Shown here: piece by piece, positions 41,831 through 53,690 of the stretch
Layout: every line of letters begins with the position of its first letter
Numbering within the stretch: position 1 is the first letter of the stretch
Translations under genes and position numbers: made by a program
The notes under the pieces: model-generated
Told to the model about the DNA's origin: nothing
Databases searched by the model: none
What the model saw: only the letters and a program-made list of their open reading frames with translations
DNA from: Beverwykella pulmonaria
Lineage: Eukaryota > Ascomycota > Dothideomycetes > Pleosporales > Melanommataceae
Assembly: GCA_001599595.1 (NCBI GenBank)
Contig: BCHH01000005.1
Location: forward strand, 1,247,552-1,311,551
Reading direction: 5' to 3'
DNA: 64,000 nt

Positions 41831-43444
41831 ATGGCTGCCTGCCTCCCCTTCATGCTCCTCGGCTCTTCCAACCCCCTCACTCTCCAATCCGAGATCTCCG
41901 ACTCTGCCTTCACATCCTTGACCGCCGACCAGCGCCCCTGCAGCCGCCTCTCCAAGCGAGCCAGCGTGGAATCGCAACCTTCGCCTTCGCATGCACCCCC
42001 TATGAACTACCGCCGGTTCAGCGGCTTCGAGCGTCGCCGAGCAAACCTGAGTCTAGACAGTGCTCCCAGTCTCGATGCCGCTGTGGAGTTCGACCGAAAG
42101 TTCAGACGGACGAGATCCGCGCCTCCTAATTCGTTTTCGCTGCCACCCGTTCATGAGGGCTGGGTGGGGAGGGGGAAAAGAAGTGCGTCCGAGCCTACGA
42201 GACCATCTCATTCCATTATCGATCTCGACGGAATCGACGAGATGAGGGATAAGAGGAGTTCGACGCCTGCACAACTCCTCAAAGGGCACTTATACAGTCT
42301 CTTCCCGTCGCCTCGTAGCTCAGTCACGTCAGTTGATTCGTCAAGATTTTCCACATCTTCGACTCTGACGCCATCTCACCCGTCTCCGGCCTTGAGACCG
42401 GATAGCAGAGCATCTCTCGCATCGTCCAAATCGTCCACATTGTCCACATCATCTCTTCAGACGCTCGCTGAAGACGCGGAATTCACAGTACCTCAGCGTG
42501 TTCATAGTCAAACGCCATTTCAACCACGCTCGCGCTCCCACACACGCTCCGCATCGATACATTATTCACACTCTCGCACCACCTCTCTGCCCTCCCTCTC
42601 AGACTCAATCACTATCTCGCGTCCACAATCTGTGTCCTCCCAGCGCTCGTCGAAGAAAGTATCTTTCTCCGCCGCTGCCCACGAAGTCATAAAAATCGAC
42701 GATGACATTATCGAAGAAGGGACTTCATCTAGATCACTACGCCGCCAATCCTCATGGAACGGCTTTCTGCTCATCAGCACGCCGCCTGTTGCTGCGCGCC
42801 CAGAACCTACACAGAGGATCTCTATACCTTCAGTGAGGGGACAAGCGGCTGGACGCTCGATTTTAAGAAGGACCAGCTCATTTGAGATTGAGGGTCCCGT
42901 GGAACAGGACACTGTGACGACGATTAAGCGAAAGCCTGTGCCGGAGAGACGTGGAACCGGAAAGGGCGCGAGGAACAAGAGTCCACCGCCGCCAAAACCG
43001 CTGCCGAGTCTGTCCGAAGACGTCGATGATGTGGATGCTTTTCTGGATATGTATATTGATGAGGAACACACTGTTTCGTCTTCGTCGTCGTCGTCGTCGA
43101 CTACTGGCTCTTTTTCTTCTGATGAGCTTCACGATGAAGAAGACGTCCCACCGACTCCCTTCATCATCCCCACGACCCCAAAAGCTATGACCTTCTTGCG
43201 GCCAAAACGACATGATGTACAGACGATTGTCGTGCCTTCCGCACCTTCTTCAGGATCTGTTTATATACCATGTGCTGAGAAAGAGCAGCTTCCCGCGAGG
43301 CATTGGAGCTCGCAAGGTGTTGAGCGATGGGTGCGACGGAGTGGTATGGGAATTTCGGGGTTGGGAGCGGGGTCAGTGAGCGAGATGGCAGATGGGGTTG
43401 TGCCAAAAGTTCCTGCGGGGGGTAGACAGATTGTTGTTGTATGA
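41831..43444 (+). CDS. Ser-rich, largely disordered hypothetical protein
   Basis: Single exon, 537 aa from the ATG at 41831 (AGAAATGG context; the open frame extends upstream only through a non-ATG codon). I do not recognise a domain. The protein is rich in Ser, Thr, Pro and Arg, with poly-Ser at about residue 415-425 encoded by a TCG repeat, short ordered-looking islands (KKVSFSAAAHEVIKIDDDI, DVDAFLDMYID, FIIPTTPKAMTFLRPK) and a conserved-looking end (RWVRRSGMGISGLGAGS). Such proteins are often phosphorylated cytoplasmic or cortical factors in fungi, but no function can be assigned. Confidence 0.65.
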   Translation: MAACLPFMLLGSSNPLTLQSEISDSAFTSLTADQRPCSRLSKRASVESQPSPSHAPPMNYRRFSGFERRRANLSLDSAPSLDAAVEFDRKFRRTRSAPPNSFSLPPVHEGWVGRGKRSASEPTRPSHSIIDLDGIDEMRDKRSSTPAQLLKGHLYSLFPSPRSSVTSVDSSRFSTSSTLTPSHPSPALRPDSRASLASSKSSTLSTSSLQTLAEDAEFTVPQRVHSQTPFQPRSRSHTRSASIHYSHSRTTSLPSLSDSITISRPQSVSSQRSSKKVSFSAAAHEVIKIDDDIIEEGTSSRSLRRQSSWNGFLLISTPPVAARPEPTQRISIPSVRGQAAGRSILRRTSSFEIEGPVEQDTVTTIKRKPVPERRGTGKGARNKSPPPPKPLPSLSEDVDDVDAFLDMYIDEEHTVSSSSSSSSTTGSFSSDELHDEEDVPPTPFIIPTTPKAMTFLRPKRHDVQTIVVPSAPSSGSVYIPCAEKEQLPARHWSSQGVERWVRRSGMGISGLGAGSVSEMADGVVPKVPAGGRQIVVV

Positions 43445-44699
43445 TGTATCATTATAGTGAGGGGCCTGTTTATATTGTATCAGATTTAGGAGATTGTATG
43501 TGTTTAGTGTAAAGTATACCAACTAGAAAGGACATGGGAACGGAGTTTAGGATGATACCAATAGATTGCAACTTTCTCGGCGTTCGAAATATTCCAGGTG
43601 CTCTTCATACCGTATACACTGCTGAGAGACGTTTGCCGCTAAGCTGTTTTGGACAGCATTTACTTACTGGGAATTCTTGCTTCAGTTATTAGGACAACCA
43701 TCTAAGCCAACCGTACAGGCTCTGCACAATTTTACCGCGCGTCAGTAGTCAACATCTTCAGCAGTATACACGGTATTCCACTACAAAAACAATTCAAACT
43801 ACAACACAGGATCCTTCTACCAAAATTCAAACCGAAAATGCACAACCCTTCCCATCTCCACACCCGTTCACGTTAGTGCTCGACTGATAACTGTCCCTGC
43901 CTTCGAAGCAACAGGAAATTCAAGCCCCACCGCCCTCACACTGATTATTACTGGATAGAGTTATTAAAGGACATGGAAGAAGGCTAACGATATGGACAGC
44001 AGCGCGGGTAATTCGAGAAGAAGCTCCTTGGTGAAGTACTGCGAGCCTATTTATTGCTGCGTAGCATCTCCAAGACAGCTCGTCGAAAGATTCCGGGCTT
44101 TGAAGGCGAGGCCAAAAAGCCGGTCAAACACGTGATGATTGATTCCCGATGGGACGTGCAGCGCAAATGTTCTAATTGCCATTGGGGTTGAAGGCAGCAG
44201 CGGAGGTAATGATAGTTTAAGCGCGCGCCCTGGATGGTTACACATTATTAGTTGGGGTTTAAAACGATAGGATAAACAGCGTTGTCCATGCAGAAGTGAT
44301 GCGCCCCTCATTTTCCCGAGCAACAGCCTTACCTTCTCACACTACTTGCTCTTACGCCTTAAGGCTTCGCTTTTTCGATTGCTTCCTCTTCCTTCACCGG
44401 TCATTGTCCTTCCTTTCACCGGTTTTCTGCTTTGTGGCCGAACACTGTTTACTATTGCCGAATATAGACTTAGGGGAATGGTGAAGTAGCCCTCGAACTT
44501 GATTAGCAGGCGATGAAAAGCTGGCTTGCTCAAACATAGCGAAACTTTACTAGAGTAGAAAAATATTTGTGGTCTTGATTGTACATTTGGAGATTCTCGT
44601 AATTTCTTACATCCTAATAGCCGTGACAGCCCAACGCTCCCAGCTCTTGTCCTCAATCTTCAGTCCTCCGTACACCTACCTCCTTTGGTCGATAGCGAT
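43445..44699. other. Intergenic, no gene supported
   Basis: Only short frames. It holds 3' flanks of the Ser-rich gene and of the CE16 gene. Confidence 0.5.
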
Positions 44700-45819
44700 T
44701 TAAGATACTTGATTAAGTCTGGGACCATGATTTTGTGCGTGTGCGATGTCCTGGAATCTTTAGGCTCCTCTCCTTCAGCTTTGATCTTGCAGAGAACTTA
44801 CAGATGACCACTATTATACCAGAAATACTGATCCAGCGGCTGACATCCATACTTCTCTGGAGTCGTCAAAACATCGAGCTGATTGTACGCTGGACAGAAA
44901 CTTGTCGTGTTCGTGATCGCGTATTTATCCGGGTGGTCCATGACGCCATTCAGGAACGTGTTAGCATCGTATAGCATCGTCGTAGCCCTCTTGTTTTCAT
45001 CCGCGAATGCCCTGCTGTGAGATTCAAGAGCGCTGTTCCACCAACCAACCTCTTCCTTGTTCGGCCGCGGGTTCGCGAGTATCTGGTTTGCGGCAGTACG
45101 ATCTAACGGCGGAAGATTGATGAACAAAAAGTTGTGGTATCCAGCGTCGTACATTGGCTTTACCGTCTCTACAAACACGGTCTCTACGAGTGTGTTCCAG
45201 AAGTCCTTGAACGAGACGCCTGAGAGTTGTTTGACGCTATCATTCACGTCGTTAATGCCGATCCACACCGCGACTAACGCACGACTCTTGTCCATCGTCT
45301 TTCCTAGCACTGGCTCCGCATACTTGAGGTATTGCTGAGTCTGATTGACCAGCGGCACCGTGTAGTTATGATGCAAGGGAAGGAACCCTTCACTCACATC
45401 TGCGCCCGCAAATGCGAAATCCCATAGTTGGATATCGCAGGTCGACGGGAGTGCGTCATTCTGGAGCCCGCAACCTGTAAGATACTCAACCCAATTCGGC
45501 CCGCCTTCTGCGGTTGCTGTGAAGTTCTGCACGATTCTGTCGGTGAGCAGCGTGTGCGGCGTGAATGCAAATTGCCCGTCTAGATAAGAGCCCACGAAGC
45601 TGTAGTTTGTATATCCAGCTGTACCTTGCACGAATGTGTAGGAGTCGCCGAAGGCAATTCTGTGAGATATGTGAGTGAGGAGCTGAATATGTGAAGCTTA
45701 ACCCACAAGTATTTCGTGTCGTCCCAATTGAAATGTGGCTTTGATACAGGAATGCAGCTACTGTGGGTGATACTGGCAAGAGCTGTGAGGCCCAGGATAC
45801 GGAGTAGAGCTTGCATCAT
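44700..45819 (-). CDS. GDSL/SGNH acetylesterase, carbohydrate esterase family 16
   Basis: Exons on the minus strand: 45819-45707, 45659-44802 and 44757-44700; 342 aa. Signal peptide about residues 1-20. The nucleophile Ser is in IAFGDSYTF, which is completed by splicing the first 47-nt intron. The Gly/Asn oxyanion block is WIGINDVNDS, and the catalytic His is in FWYNSGHL. The last 44-nt intron is inferred: without it the protein would stop right after SGHL, while splicing adds FQDIAHAQNHG and a short tail. CE16 enzymes remove acetyl groups from hemicellulose oligomers. Secreted, in line with the nearby pectinesterase. Confidence 0.87.
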
Positions 45820-47671
45820 CTTGTGCAGCTAAAATAGATTTGTCTACGGCTGCAAATGGCCCAGTTTCTGGTGAAATGTCGACTACCTGAGATGGCGGCT
45901 CTGCTTCTTTATATCCCTAGACAGCTCCATCGCGTACCCCATGAATTTTCCTGTAGCTTCAATATCGACAAACACTAGCGCACCTCATTGGTGGAATTTG
46001 ATCTCTGGTACCTGTTAGCTGCGAGCTTAACATGAGAAACCTTGACGATGCACAGCTACCCTAGCTTTAGCCCCGCATTCCCTAGATCCCATTTGTCCGT
46101 GACGTCCACGATGTCTATTTTCAATGCAGGTGCAGCATGTTGTAGTTCTCGAGAGCGTGAGAAATCGGACGGTTAGGTTACAGGTGCAGCGACGCTAATT
46201 AGTCTAATTGAAAGTGTTCATGTCGATGCTCTTCCCAGTTACCTTTGAGATTATCATACAAGTTAAATTGATAAATGCCAATTGTCGCTAAGGAGGAACG
46301 TGCTTTGAGGTTGGACACGTGATTGTTACGTTTTGATTGCACTCAGCCCAAGGAATCGAAAGACCATGCTTCCATAAACTTTGTATACTAAAAGAAGCTA
46401 TAAATCATCCTGGAAACAAATAGTTTCCAATATACTAGCAACTTGGATCTTACCAGGTTGTGACAACACGAAGAAGAGCCAGCGGGATGATACGCGAACT
46501 CAAATGTTCTTTTTTTCGATCACGTTCCATGTTTGACATACTTCCTATAAACCTACTAACTTCCTCTCTACCACTGTACAACATGATATCCTCGTTCAAA
46601 TGACTAAGATAGCAGATCAACGCCCCGATAAAGGTGATAAAGGCAACACCAAAATTACAACTCGCCAAAGGCTCACAAAATTCAGGGGTTAAGCGTGTTG
46701 GGCGTGGTGGTATCTACCGTTCTGTCCAACAGCCTGGAAACTCGGGAAGTGGGCCCCTATCTTGCTATGGTAGGCCCCTGTCTGGCTGTGGTGAACCATC
46801 TACACGTGGAGGGCTACCTACATGCGGCGTTTCATCTGCACGAGACGGCATCCACCGTTCCATACAAGGTCCAACGCACGTCCCTCTGGAATAACAGTAC
46901 CCCAACACGGCATCAAGATCAAGGTGCCCTATCCCTCGAAGAATCAACAATAGAATAATCATTTAATATCAAGCCACAAACCTAAACACGGTGAGATAAT
47001 CTCCCAACCAATACTAGAATGAGCAACCTTACCAAACTCCTCCCCCTACTTAGAAACAGCCCTAAGATGCACCCTCCACTTTACTGCTTCGCACATTGCG
47101 GCCAGGCCAGCGACTTCACTGAATAAGCTACGATGTATGATATAGCTGTCAAAATTTTCGAAGATTATTACTGCAAGCATCACGACGCTAATGAAAAAAA
47201 TTAGGAGACTGCAGAGAAGACTTCGGGAGCAAGAGGAGGGATTATGTGAGGTTAGGAAGCGGGCCCGGCATTTAGAGTCAGCTAAGAAGGCAGATTGAAG
47301 AGGATGTTGAGGACACACAGGAAGGCAAACAGAACGGTGCCAAATCTTCATAGGAGCAGGCATTGCACGGAGAGGGAAAAGGGTCTAAGGAAGAGAAGCT
47401 CTTGGGGCCTGGTATGGACCTGATCGACGACGGTAATGAGAGTGCTACAAATGCCGGCACTGCTATTACTTAACCCACCAAACTCTTTAGTAGAATGACA
47501 GTCGGTGAAAAAGGCGAAAGGGAAGAAGTGAAGGAAGGAGAAGAGAATCTCTGGTAGCTGACCTAGAAAATACAATATTGCACGGTACAAGGCAACTAAA
47601 ATCTAAAAGAACGCGTCCCGGTTTTCCTCCTCTGTCTTCACATTTACCCATGCCCCTACAAACCACCAAAC
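45820..47671. other. Intergenic with unexplained, possibly relic sequence
   Basis: A 72-codon minus frame at 46450-46668 and a charged plus-strand stretch at 47190-47460 (coding-like KKIRRLQRRLREQEEG interrupted by stops) look like remains of a gene, but I cannot name a family. No terminal repeats were found. Confidence 0.35.
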
Positions 47672-48776
47672 TCAAAAGTACTTTCTATCCACCCACGTTT
47701 CATTCCCCCACCCTTTCCCAAATACCTCCTCTCTTCCTACCGGCCCACTCAAGCTCGTACTAAACTTCGCCCTCTTCACCCCTGTCCCATTCCCTGTAGC
47801 CCCAGGCCCCGTATTCCCCCACTCGCCAAACACTACATGTTCAATATTCTCATCACCCGTATTCCAGACATGCCAACCAGCCAGATTCACAACATTAGAG
47901 AGCTGCGATGCCTGGAAAACGACGCGCGCGTACTCGCGCCACGGACGTCCGAGATAGAAGGAGCCGGCGGGCGCAGTTGGACTGGCGGAGGGAAGCGCGG
48001 CGACGGAACAGTTATTGAAGACGAAGTACGAAGGGTTGGTGGCGGCATCACGCCCACTCGCTGTGATGTACCTACGTGCGTCTTGTCAGGTTTCTCCCTT
48101 TCTCAACCCCAAAATCCTTATCCTAAAATCTCAACAAGAGAAAATTAAAATGATTGGCTCACCCAAGGCTCGCACCCAAGACACGAACATCCACCCTTTC
48201 CCACCAACTCCTGCCTCTCTGCCCAAATACAAAATCCGTCACGCCCACCACCAACCCGCCTACCACCAGACTCCTTCCCTCATTGACAAGCACCGTATCC
48301 TGATAGCCCCGAAACTGGCAGCTATAATATGCCTGACCGTCCTTCTGGGCGCTTAGCGCAACCGCCTGACTCCCCTTCCCATACCCATTCACGATATTTA
48401 AATTATACACGCGCAGGTTCGAGGTCCATGCCCGCAATGTGGCGGTCTTGTCGTTTCCGCCAGCGGTGTTGGCTTGAGAAAGCGATGAGGTGAGAGTCAC
48501 GGTATTGGAGGTGTAGGCTAGGGTGTTGTTTGTGTAGCCATAGATTGTTAGGGGAGAGGACAAGGAGGGTATGTAAACTTGTTCAGCGTACGTGCCGGCG
48601 TGGATGAATATGGATTGTGGGGTACGGGATGTGGTGTTGAGGGCAGCAACGGCAGATTTGATGGTACTGTATTTTGCGCCGGACTTTGCAACTACGAGGG
48701 CGCCTGGGGGTGGGATTGTGCGGTTCGCAGCATATGCGGATGAGAGGAGGGCGAGAAAGGGAAGGAGGGAGTGCAT
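47672..48776 (-). CDS. Pectinesterase (pectin methylesterase, CE8)
   Basis: Exon 1 is 48776-48163 and exon 2 is 48071-47672, with a 91-nt intron; 337 aa. Signal peptide MHSLLPFLALLSSAYA. Family motifs in order: AKYSTIKSAVAAL, FIHAGTYAEQVYI, YYSCQFRGYQDTVLVN (transition-state Gln and catalytic Asp), TDFVFGQ (second catalytic Asp), LGYITASGRD across the splice site, and FYLGRPWREYARVVF (substrate Arg). It demethylates homogalacturonan in plant cell walls, producing pectate and methanol. An in-frame ATG lies further upstream, but 48776 gives a clean signal peptide. Confidence 0.93.
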
Positions 48777-49260
48777 TGTTGCGCAATTAGGGTCAGAAGA
48801 GGGAGGGTAAAGGATGGGGAGGGGGACAAGGCGTATATGCAGTGTAATCATAGACGGCCTCCATTGTGTCGGGGCACACGGGAGAGATGGAAGTGTGCGG
48901 AAAGTATATTGGGGGAGATCAGAACGTGGCTAATGTGGGGTGTAGATTGGACCCAATATAAGCCACCCGGTAAATAGAGGGGCAAGAAAAAGAGAAAGAT
49001 GAGAATAATACAAAAGAATAGAAGAAGTGAGTAGTATGAAATATAATAATAAAATTGTGCTGTCGTTATCAGAGAGAAGCATGCAAGACCGTGAGACATC
49101 TGCTTCTATCACTTTCCGCGCTTTCTCCGCGGAGGATGTAAGAAAAATAGTATCTCCTCTCCCATCTTCTGTAAAGAAGTATTGAATTGTGCCCTTAACG
49201 CCTTGTACCTTATAACCTCAACTCCTCGCCATGATATTCCTCCTCCCGTATGACCCTCTT
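48777..49260. other. Intergenic, no gene seen
   Basis: Promoter side of the pectinesterase gene (minus) and 3' flank of the thioredoxin gene. A/T-rich near 48.98-49.07 kb. Confidence 0.5.
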
Positions 49261-49919
49261 TTACCGTCCACCTCTAACATTAAACGGACTCTCCTCCGCC
49301 GCCTTATACGCATCGAATGCAAACAGTGACACTACATAAAGCGCCACAAACCTGACGATAATATCACCTAGCGAACCATTCCCGCTCAACATGCTCGTAA
49401 ACCCTTGATTCACCGGTCGACTTGGCGTTGACGCAGAACCCAATGTGTAACCCTTGGACTGGAAGACGGCGGGGTTCTTTCCAGGTAGGCGAGAGGAGTC
49501 GGACACGGCTTTGTTGACGGCGGCTTTGAGGGCGGAGGGGTTCGCACCTCGGATTGTGTCGACTACGGAGGTAGATTTTAGGACGAGGAAAGTCGGCATC
49601 CTAGGTATACAGATTAGCGCATACTCACACCCCTTATCACACACCGCAATCTCTATTTCTATTCCAGAAATTGTAGGTGGAGGTGTACTCACGCCGAAAC
49701 CCCATACTTCTGCGCGATTTCCTGCTGACTATCCACATCCACTTTACAGAACTGAATCTTCCCGGGCTTGGACTCTTTCTCCGCGAGCTGCGCAAAGACT
49801 GGCGCGATCTGCTTGCAGGGTCCACACCAGTCGGCGTAGAAGTCGACGATCGTGTATGTGGATGAGGATAGTAACTTGCTGAAGTGTGAGGCGGAGGTTA
49901 CTGGTGTGATTTTGGACAT
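49261..49919 (-). CDS. Thioredoxin-domain protein with C-terminal membrane segment
   Basis: Exon 1 is 49919-49693 and exon 2 is 49600-49261, with a 92-nt intron; 188 aa. The N-terminal ~105 residues form a thioredoxin fold with the redox site VDFYADWCGPCKQIAP and the cis-Pro at MPTFLVLK. The remainder is a Ser/Gly/Pro-rich linker and a hydrophobic segment (IIVRFVALYVVSLFAFDAY, about residues 158-176), so the protein is probably tail-anchored to a membrane with the thioredoxin domain cytosolic. There is no signal peptide. It probably reduces disulfides of membrane-associated clients. Confidence 0.9.
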
Positions 49920-50790
49920 CGTGAAGATCGGGACGAGTTGAGATTATCGATGAAGCTTTGGGGCCCTGCTGAAATAGGCGAGGAGGCTTATATAGGGCGG
50001 TCAATGGCGAGAAGTAAGGTGGATGGTAGGTTGGAATGCGGCGGGGTTGGTTGTAGAGAGGTGAAGTTGTGAACAGCTTGCGATGAGGCTCTCTGGAGGT
50101 AGCCGAATAAGCGCCGATTGGCTAGGAGCAGTTCACGCCTCACGACTACAACGCCCCGAGAGCACAAAGATACGACATACTAGGTATATATTGACACACC
50201 AGTTTAAAGGATTTCTCCAAGTATGTGTCTTTGGTTTCTTTTAGTTTGTGCTCATATGATTTAAATGCAATGTCCATTGCTACCTTTACTTATTCTTGCC
50301 TTTCAATCTTTACGGGCACAATTCTGGCTCTTGCCACCATTCTAGAAGTTCTTTGTTAGTTCTTGTTAGCCCTGAGCACTATGAAGTCACGTGGATATGC
50401 CACTGAATAATTAGTCCGGCACATACATATCCGTCTTGATACCCTCTCTCATCCACACCCTGCTTACAGTGCTACACGGACGTGACGGCATCGGCTGTTT
50501 AGGGAAAGAGCGTGGTACAGTAAGCCAACCAAAAATTATGGGATCACACGTGTTTCTCTCTATTGCAAAGACGCTCCAACTACAAGGATAGTGTTGCAGA
50601 GACATGTTTCGTTCGCGGTTAGCGTATATGGTCCGTGCACATAGCCGATTTTCATCGACGCTTCAACAGTGTTGCTTGATATCCTTTCCTACACAACCTT
50701 CACACTCGTCTCTTCAGTCTTAGGAAGCCCGATTTTCATCCTATGTGACACGTATCGTCCAAGCAACCTCCAACATTGCAATTCATAGCG
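49920..50790. other. Intergenic, no gene seen
   Basis: Divergent promoter region between the thioredoxin gene (minus) and the SRPBCC gene (plus). No element assigned. Confidence 0.5.
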
Positions 50791-51291
50791 ATGGCGCCAG
50801 TGACATGTATCCGTACTGAAGTCTATATTAAAGCCTCAGCAGAAGCAACCTGGCAATGCCTCATTGATTCATCCACTTGGCCGAAATGGAACTCCTTCAT
50901 TCCAGAAGCTAGCACTGCCGATGAATCCGATGGCACATCGACCCTCAGACTTGGTTCCAGCTACAACTTTATCGCCAATATGAAGGGAGGAAAATGGGAG
51001 TCAGTGCAGAAAGTGACCGTTTTTGAGAATCCTGACGAGGATCTCGCTACTGGAAGGATATGGAAGATATGTTGGGCTGTTCAGGGCTATCCAGAGTTTT
51101 TGTTCAAAACTGAGAGGTTCAACGAGATCGAGGAAGTGGTTAAAGAGAATGGTGAGAAAGGATGTATCTACAGGACTGGAGAAGATCAATACGGACCGCT
51201 GGCGTACTTTGTGAAGATGATGTTTGGGAAACACCTTGAAAGAGGCATCAAGGACTGGGCAAATGATTTAAAGACAGTCATGGAGACCTAA
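50791..51291 (+). CDS. SRPBCC (START-like) domain protein
   Basis: Single exon, 166 aa from ATG 50791 (GCGATGG context). The sequence fits the polyketide cyclase/dehydrase-like SRPBCC fold: VYIKASAEATWQCLIDSSTW, PKWNSFIPEA, and a C-terminal long helix (FGKHLERGIKDWANDLKTV). These proteins bind hydrophobic ligands in a deep cavity; many fungal members have no known ligand. No signal peptide. There is no biosynthetic gene beside it to suggest a pathway. Confidence 0.75.
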   Translation: MAPVTCIRTEVYIKASAEATWQCLIDSSTWPKWNSFIPEASTADESDGTSTLRLGSSYNFIANMKGGKWESVQKVTVFENPDEDLATGRIWKICWAVQGYPEFLFKTERFNEIEEVVKENGEKGCIYRTGEDQYGPLAYFVKMMFGKHLERGIKDWANDLKTVMET

Positions 51292-51918
51292 ATGTTATTT
51301 GACAGCCGACAAGCCGCGCGAGTGACAAACTAGTCTTTGAATGGCACGGTCACGCTCAATTCTCATCGTTGTCAAAGTTGGTATGACGGCCCAAATGTCA
51401 GCCACTTCTCCAGTTTCACGCGATATATTCAACATCTCGTGTAGGGCTCGCTCAAGCAGACTTACTTAGGTTTTGTGAAAGTAAGTCGTGACTTTTTACC
51501 GCCTGGTCGAAGTCACCTAAATTCAGATAAAGCAAATGCTAATCGCTTAGCAAGACCATTTTAATTCTGCGCCGCTTTCATTATATGCATGCTTCTACTA
51601 TGTTCGTCCATCCAAACCCCTCTTGACTCTGTTGCCCAACTAGGCCGTCGAAAAAAAATTAAAGTTAGACATTGCTGCAGTTTTCCATAGGCCGTGGGCG
51701 CAATCTCTTCCACTAAAGAAGACCACACGCTGTTTGTGGTCATTTCTCGCTAGCGAGCAGGTAAATACTTTATCTTTTACGAGCCTTCGCCTTGATAGAG
51801 TGACACTGAATCCCCGACCCACCGACATAACAGTACCAATTGTTCACTCTGTAGAAAATAACAACAAAGCAACTACTCAAATATTGGCCCAACCCAAAAA
51901 GCCCCGGATTTTCATGGA
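51292..51918. other. Intergenic, no gene seen
   Basis: Contains the SRPBCC 3' flank. Short frames only. Confidence 0.5.
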
Positions 51919-53690
51919 ATGACTCCAGTCATTACTATTCCACAGTTAGCCGCGATGTTAAACCTCAGCGACACCTGCATTGCCTCGAGCGATCAGACAG
52001 TCATGTCCTGCCTTCCCTTATCAAAGCACGCGATTCCCATTTACAGGCCAACTGATGCAGTCCCACTCTTTTTCATGGCGTACAGCCACTTAATTGATCT
52101 GATATACTGAAATAACAACCTCGCAAACGTTCGAGACCCAGATAGTCCGCGAACGCCCCAGCGATTCGGTCTCTTAGAATGGCATAGAATACTCCCGGGG
52201 CTTTTGGGAAAAAGTGTCAATGCTTGGTTTTGGGACCCAGAGTCGCTCCAAGCGGTGCAAGCTATGCACTGGATTTATCTCGCGATGGCTAAAGAGGGAA
52301 TCGAAGAGAACATTAGCGTGATGGGTGGACCACCACTGGAGATGTTGAACGGCTGAGAAGACTACATAGCGGTCTGGAGAGCTCTAGCATGACTTACGAG
52401 GTGCGTGACCCATCACGCGCTCAATCTCTCTGAACAGACACGGAAATGCCTGTAAGCATGCATGCCTCCGCAGCCACAATCCGACTCAACGCTGGCTCAG
52501 GGTAAAATGCAAGCTCCAGAAATGTTTGGCCCAAACGGTTATTTGAAAACTATCTTTGCCATGTTCCAGGACTCTATCGACGAAGAGGCCGTCCTCTGGA
52601 TCCTAAATGTCACAATCCGCCTCGCGATGGATATCGCCGATATATGGGATTATATTCACCGCGTCATGCGACAGGACATTACGCCGATTTACAGTTAGTA
52701 TTCTGTTAGGAATTTGACGGCCTTCAGCGGATACCAATTTACGACATTGGACACATTTTCTAATATGCCATAACCAGTCCGAGACCGACTGAAGAACGTC
52801 TCCTTCGTTGATCTTTGGGATCGTCTATGGAAGGAGCCTTACTTTCTTGCTGGGCGTAAAGATATTGATCGGGGTAATTCCTGTTCATGCCGTACAAATG
52901 AATTCTTAAGTCCTATATGAAACGTGTAACAGACTGCTTTTGTATCACTTTATGCGTAATCGAGTGGAGCCTCATGATCTAGTGGATGGCCCGCAATGGG
53001 AGCTACACCGTCCCGTTTTGATTACGTCCTTAGGATTTTCCTACAAAGATCGATCTTGGACGAATCGGAAACGGGAATGGAGCAGGAATAACTTCGTTAC
53101 GGCTGCGGACAGTACTCCTATGATGGCCTGCTGGCTTATCCTCCGCCTACATTGGCATAACAACCACTGCCAGACTCCGACCAAGAGGTCGGCGACACAA
53201 ATGAAGGCGAAGATCAAGACGACGAATCGGAGCCACGGCCGGATGAGCAGTTATTTTTGCCTACCCGTCTCGTAGCTGTGGACAAACTCGTACCTGTCCA
53301 TGAGTTCTTCACGGCGTATGTGTGCTCCCACCGACTGACGCTAAGTGTATCATATGTCTCCACGTCTGGTCCGAAATCGAGCGAGCCTCAGAACGCAAAT
53401 GCTGCAAGCTGAAGAACAAGATTGCTGCTAGCAGCAATGGCTGTCCGGAGTGTCGCACGGAAATTTTCAACGAGAGGATAAGGAGGTAAGTTCGGCTGGA
53501 GGGCGGAATAGGGTTAGGGCAAATTGATCGATTGGAGGCGGACGGATAGTGAACTATGGTAGTATATGTGTGACTATTTTGGCTGCTGTGGATATTCTTC
53601 TGTTTGTGCCGCCCATGAGCGCACAGACTGGTTGCTTGAAAGTGCGGCCACGGACTCTTGTCTAAACGGCGGACCGCCTTGCTGCACTAC
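51919..53690 (+). pseudogene. Decayed gene for a RING-like zinc-binding protein
   Basis: Coding-like sequence runs through 51919-52370 but is cut by TGA codons at 52108-52110 and 52354-52356 (text such as LLEWHRILPGLLGKSVNAWF continues between them). Further pieces lie at 52462-52698 (MFGPNGYLKTIFAMFQDSID), about 52780-53010 and 53170-53320 in other frames (DEQLFLPTRLVAVDKLVPVH). A Cys-rich end at 53347-53490 (KCIICLHVWSEI, then GCPECRTEI) resembles a RING finger. At least three stops or frameshifts separate the parts. The two TGA stops fit TGG or CGA ancestors by transition. I cannot name the family, and it is unlikely to make a full protein. Confidence 0.6.

Noticed and set aside
48777..48851. 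Longer N-terminus for the pectinesterase
   Set aside because: It would bury the signal peptide, which is clean from ATG 48776.
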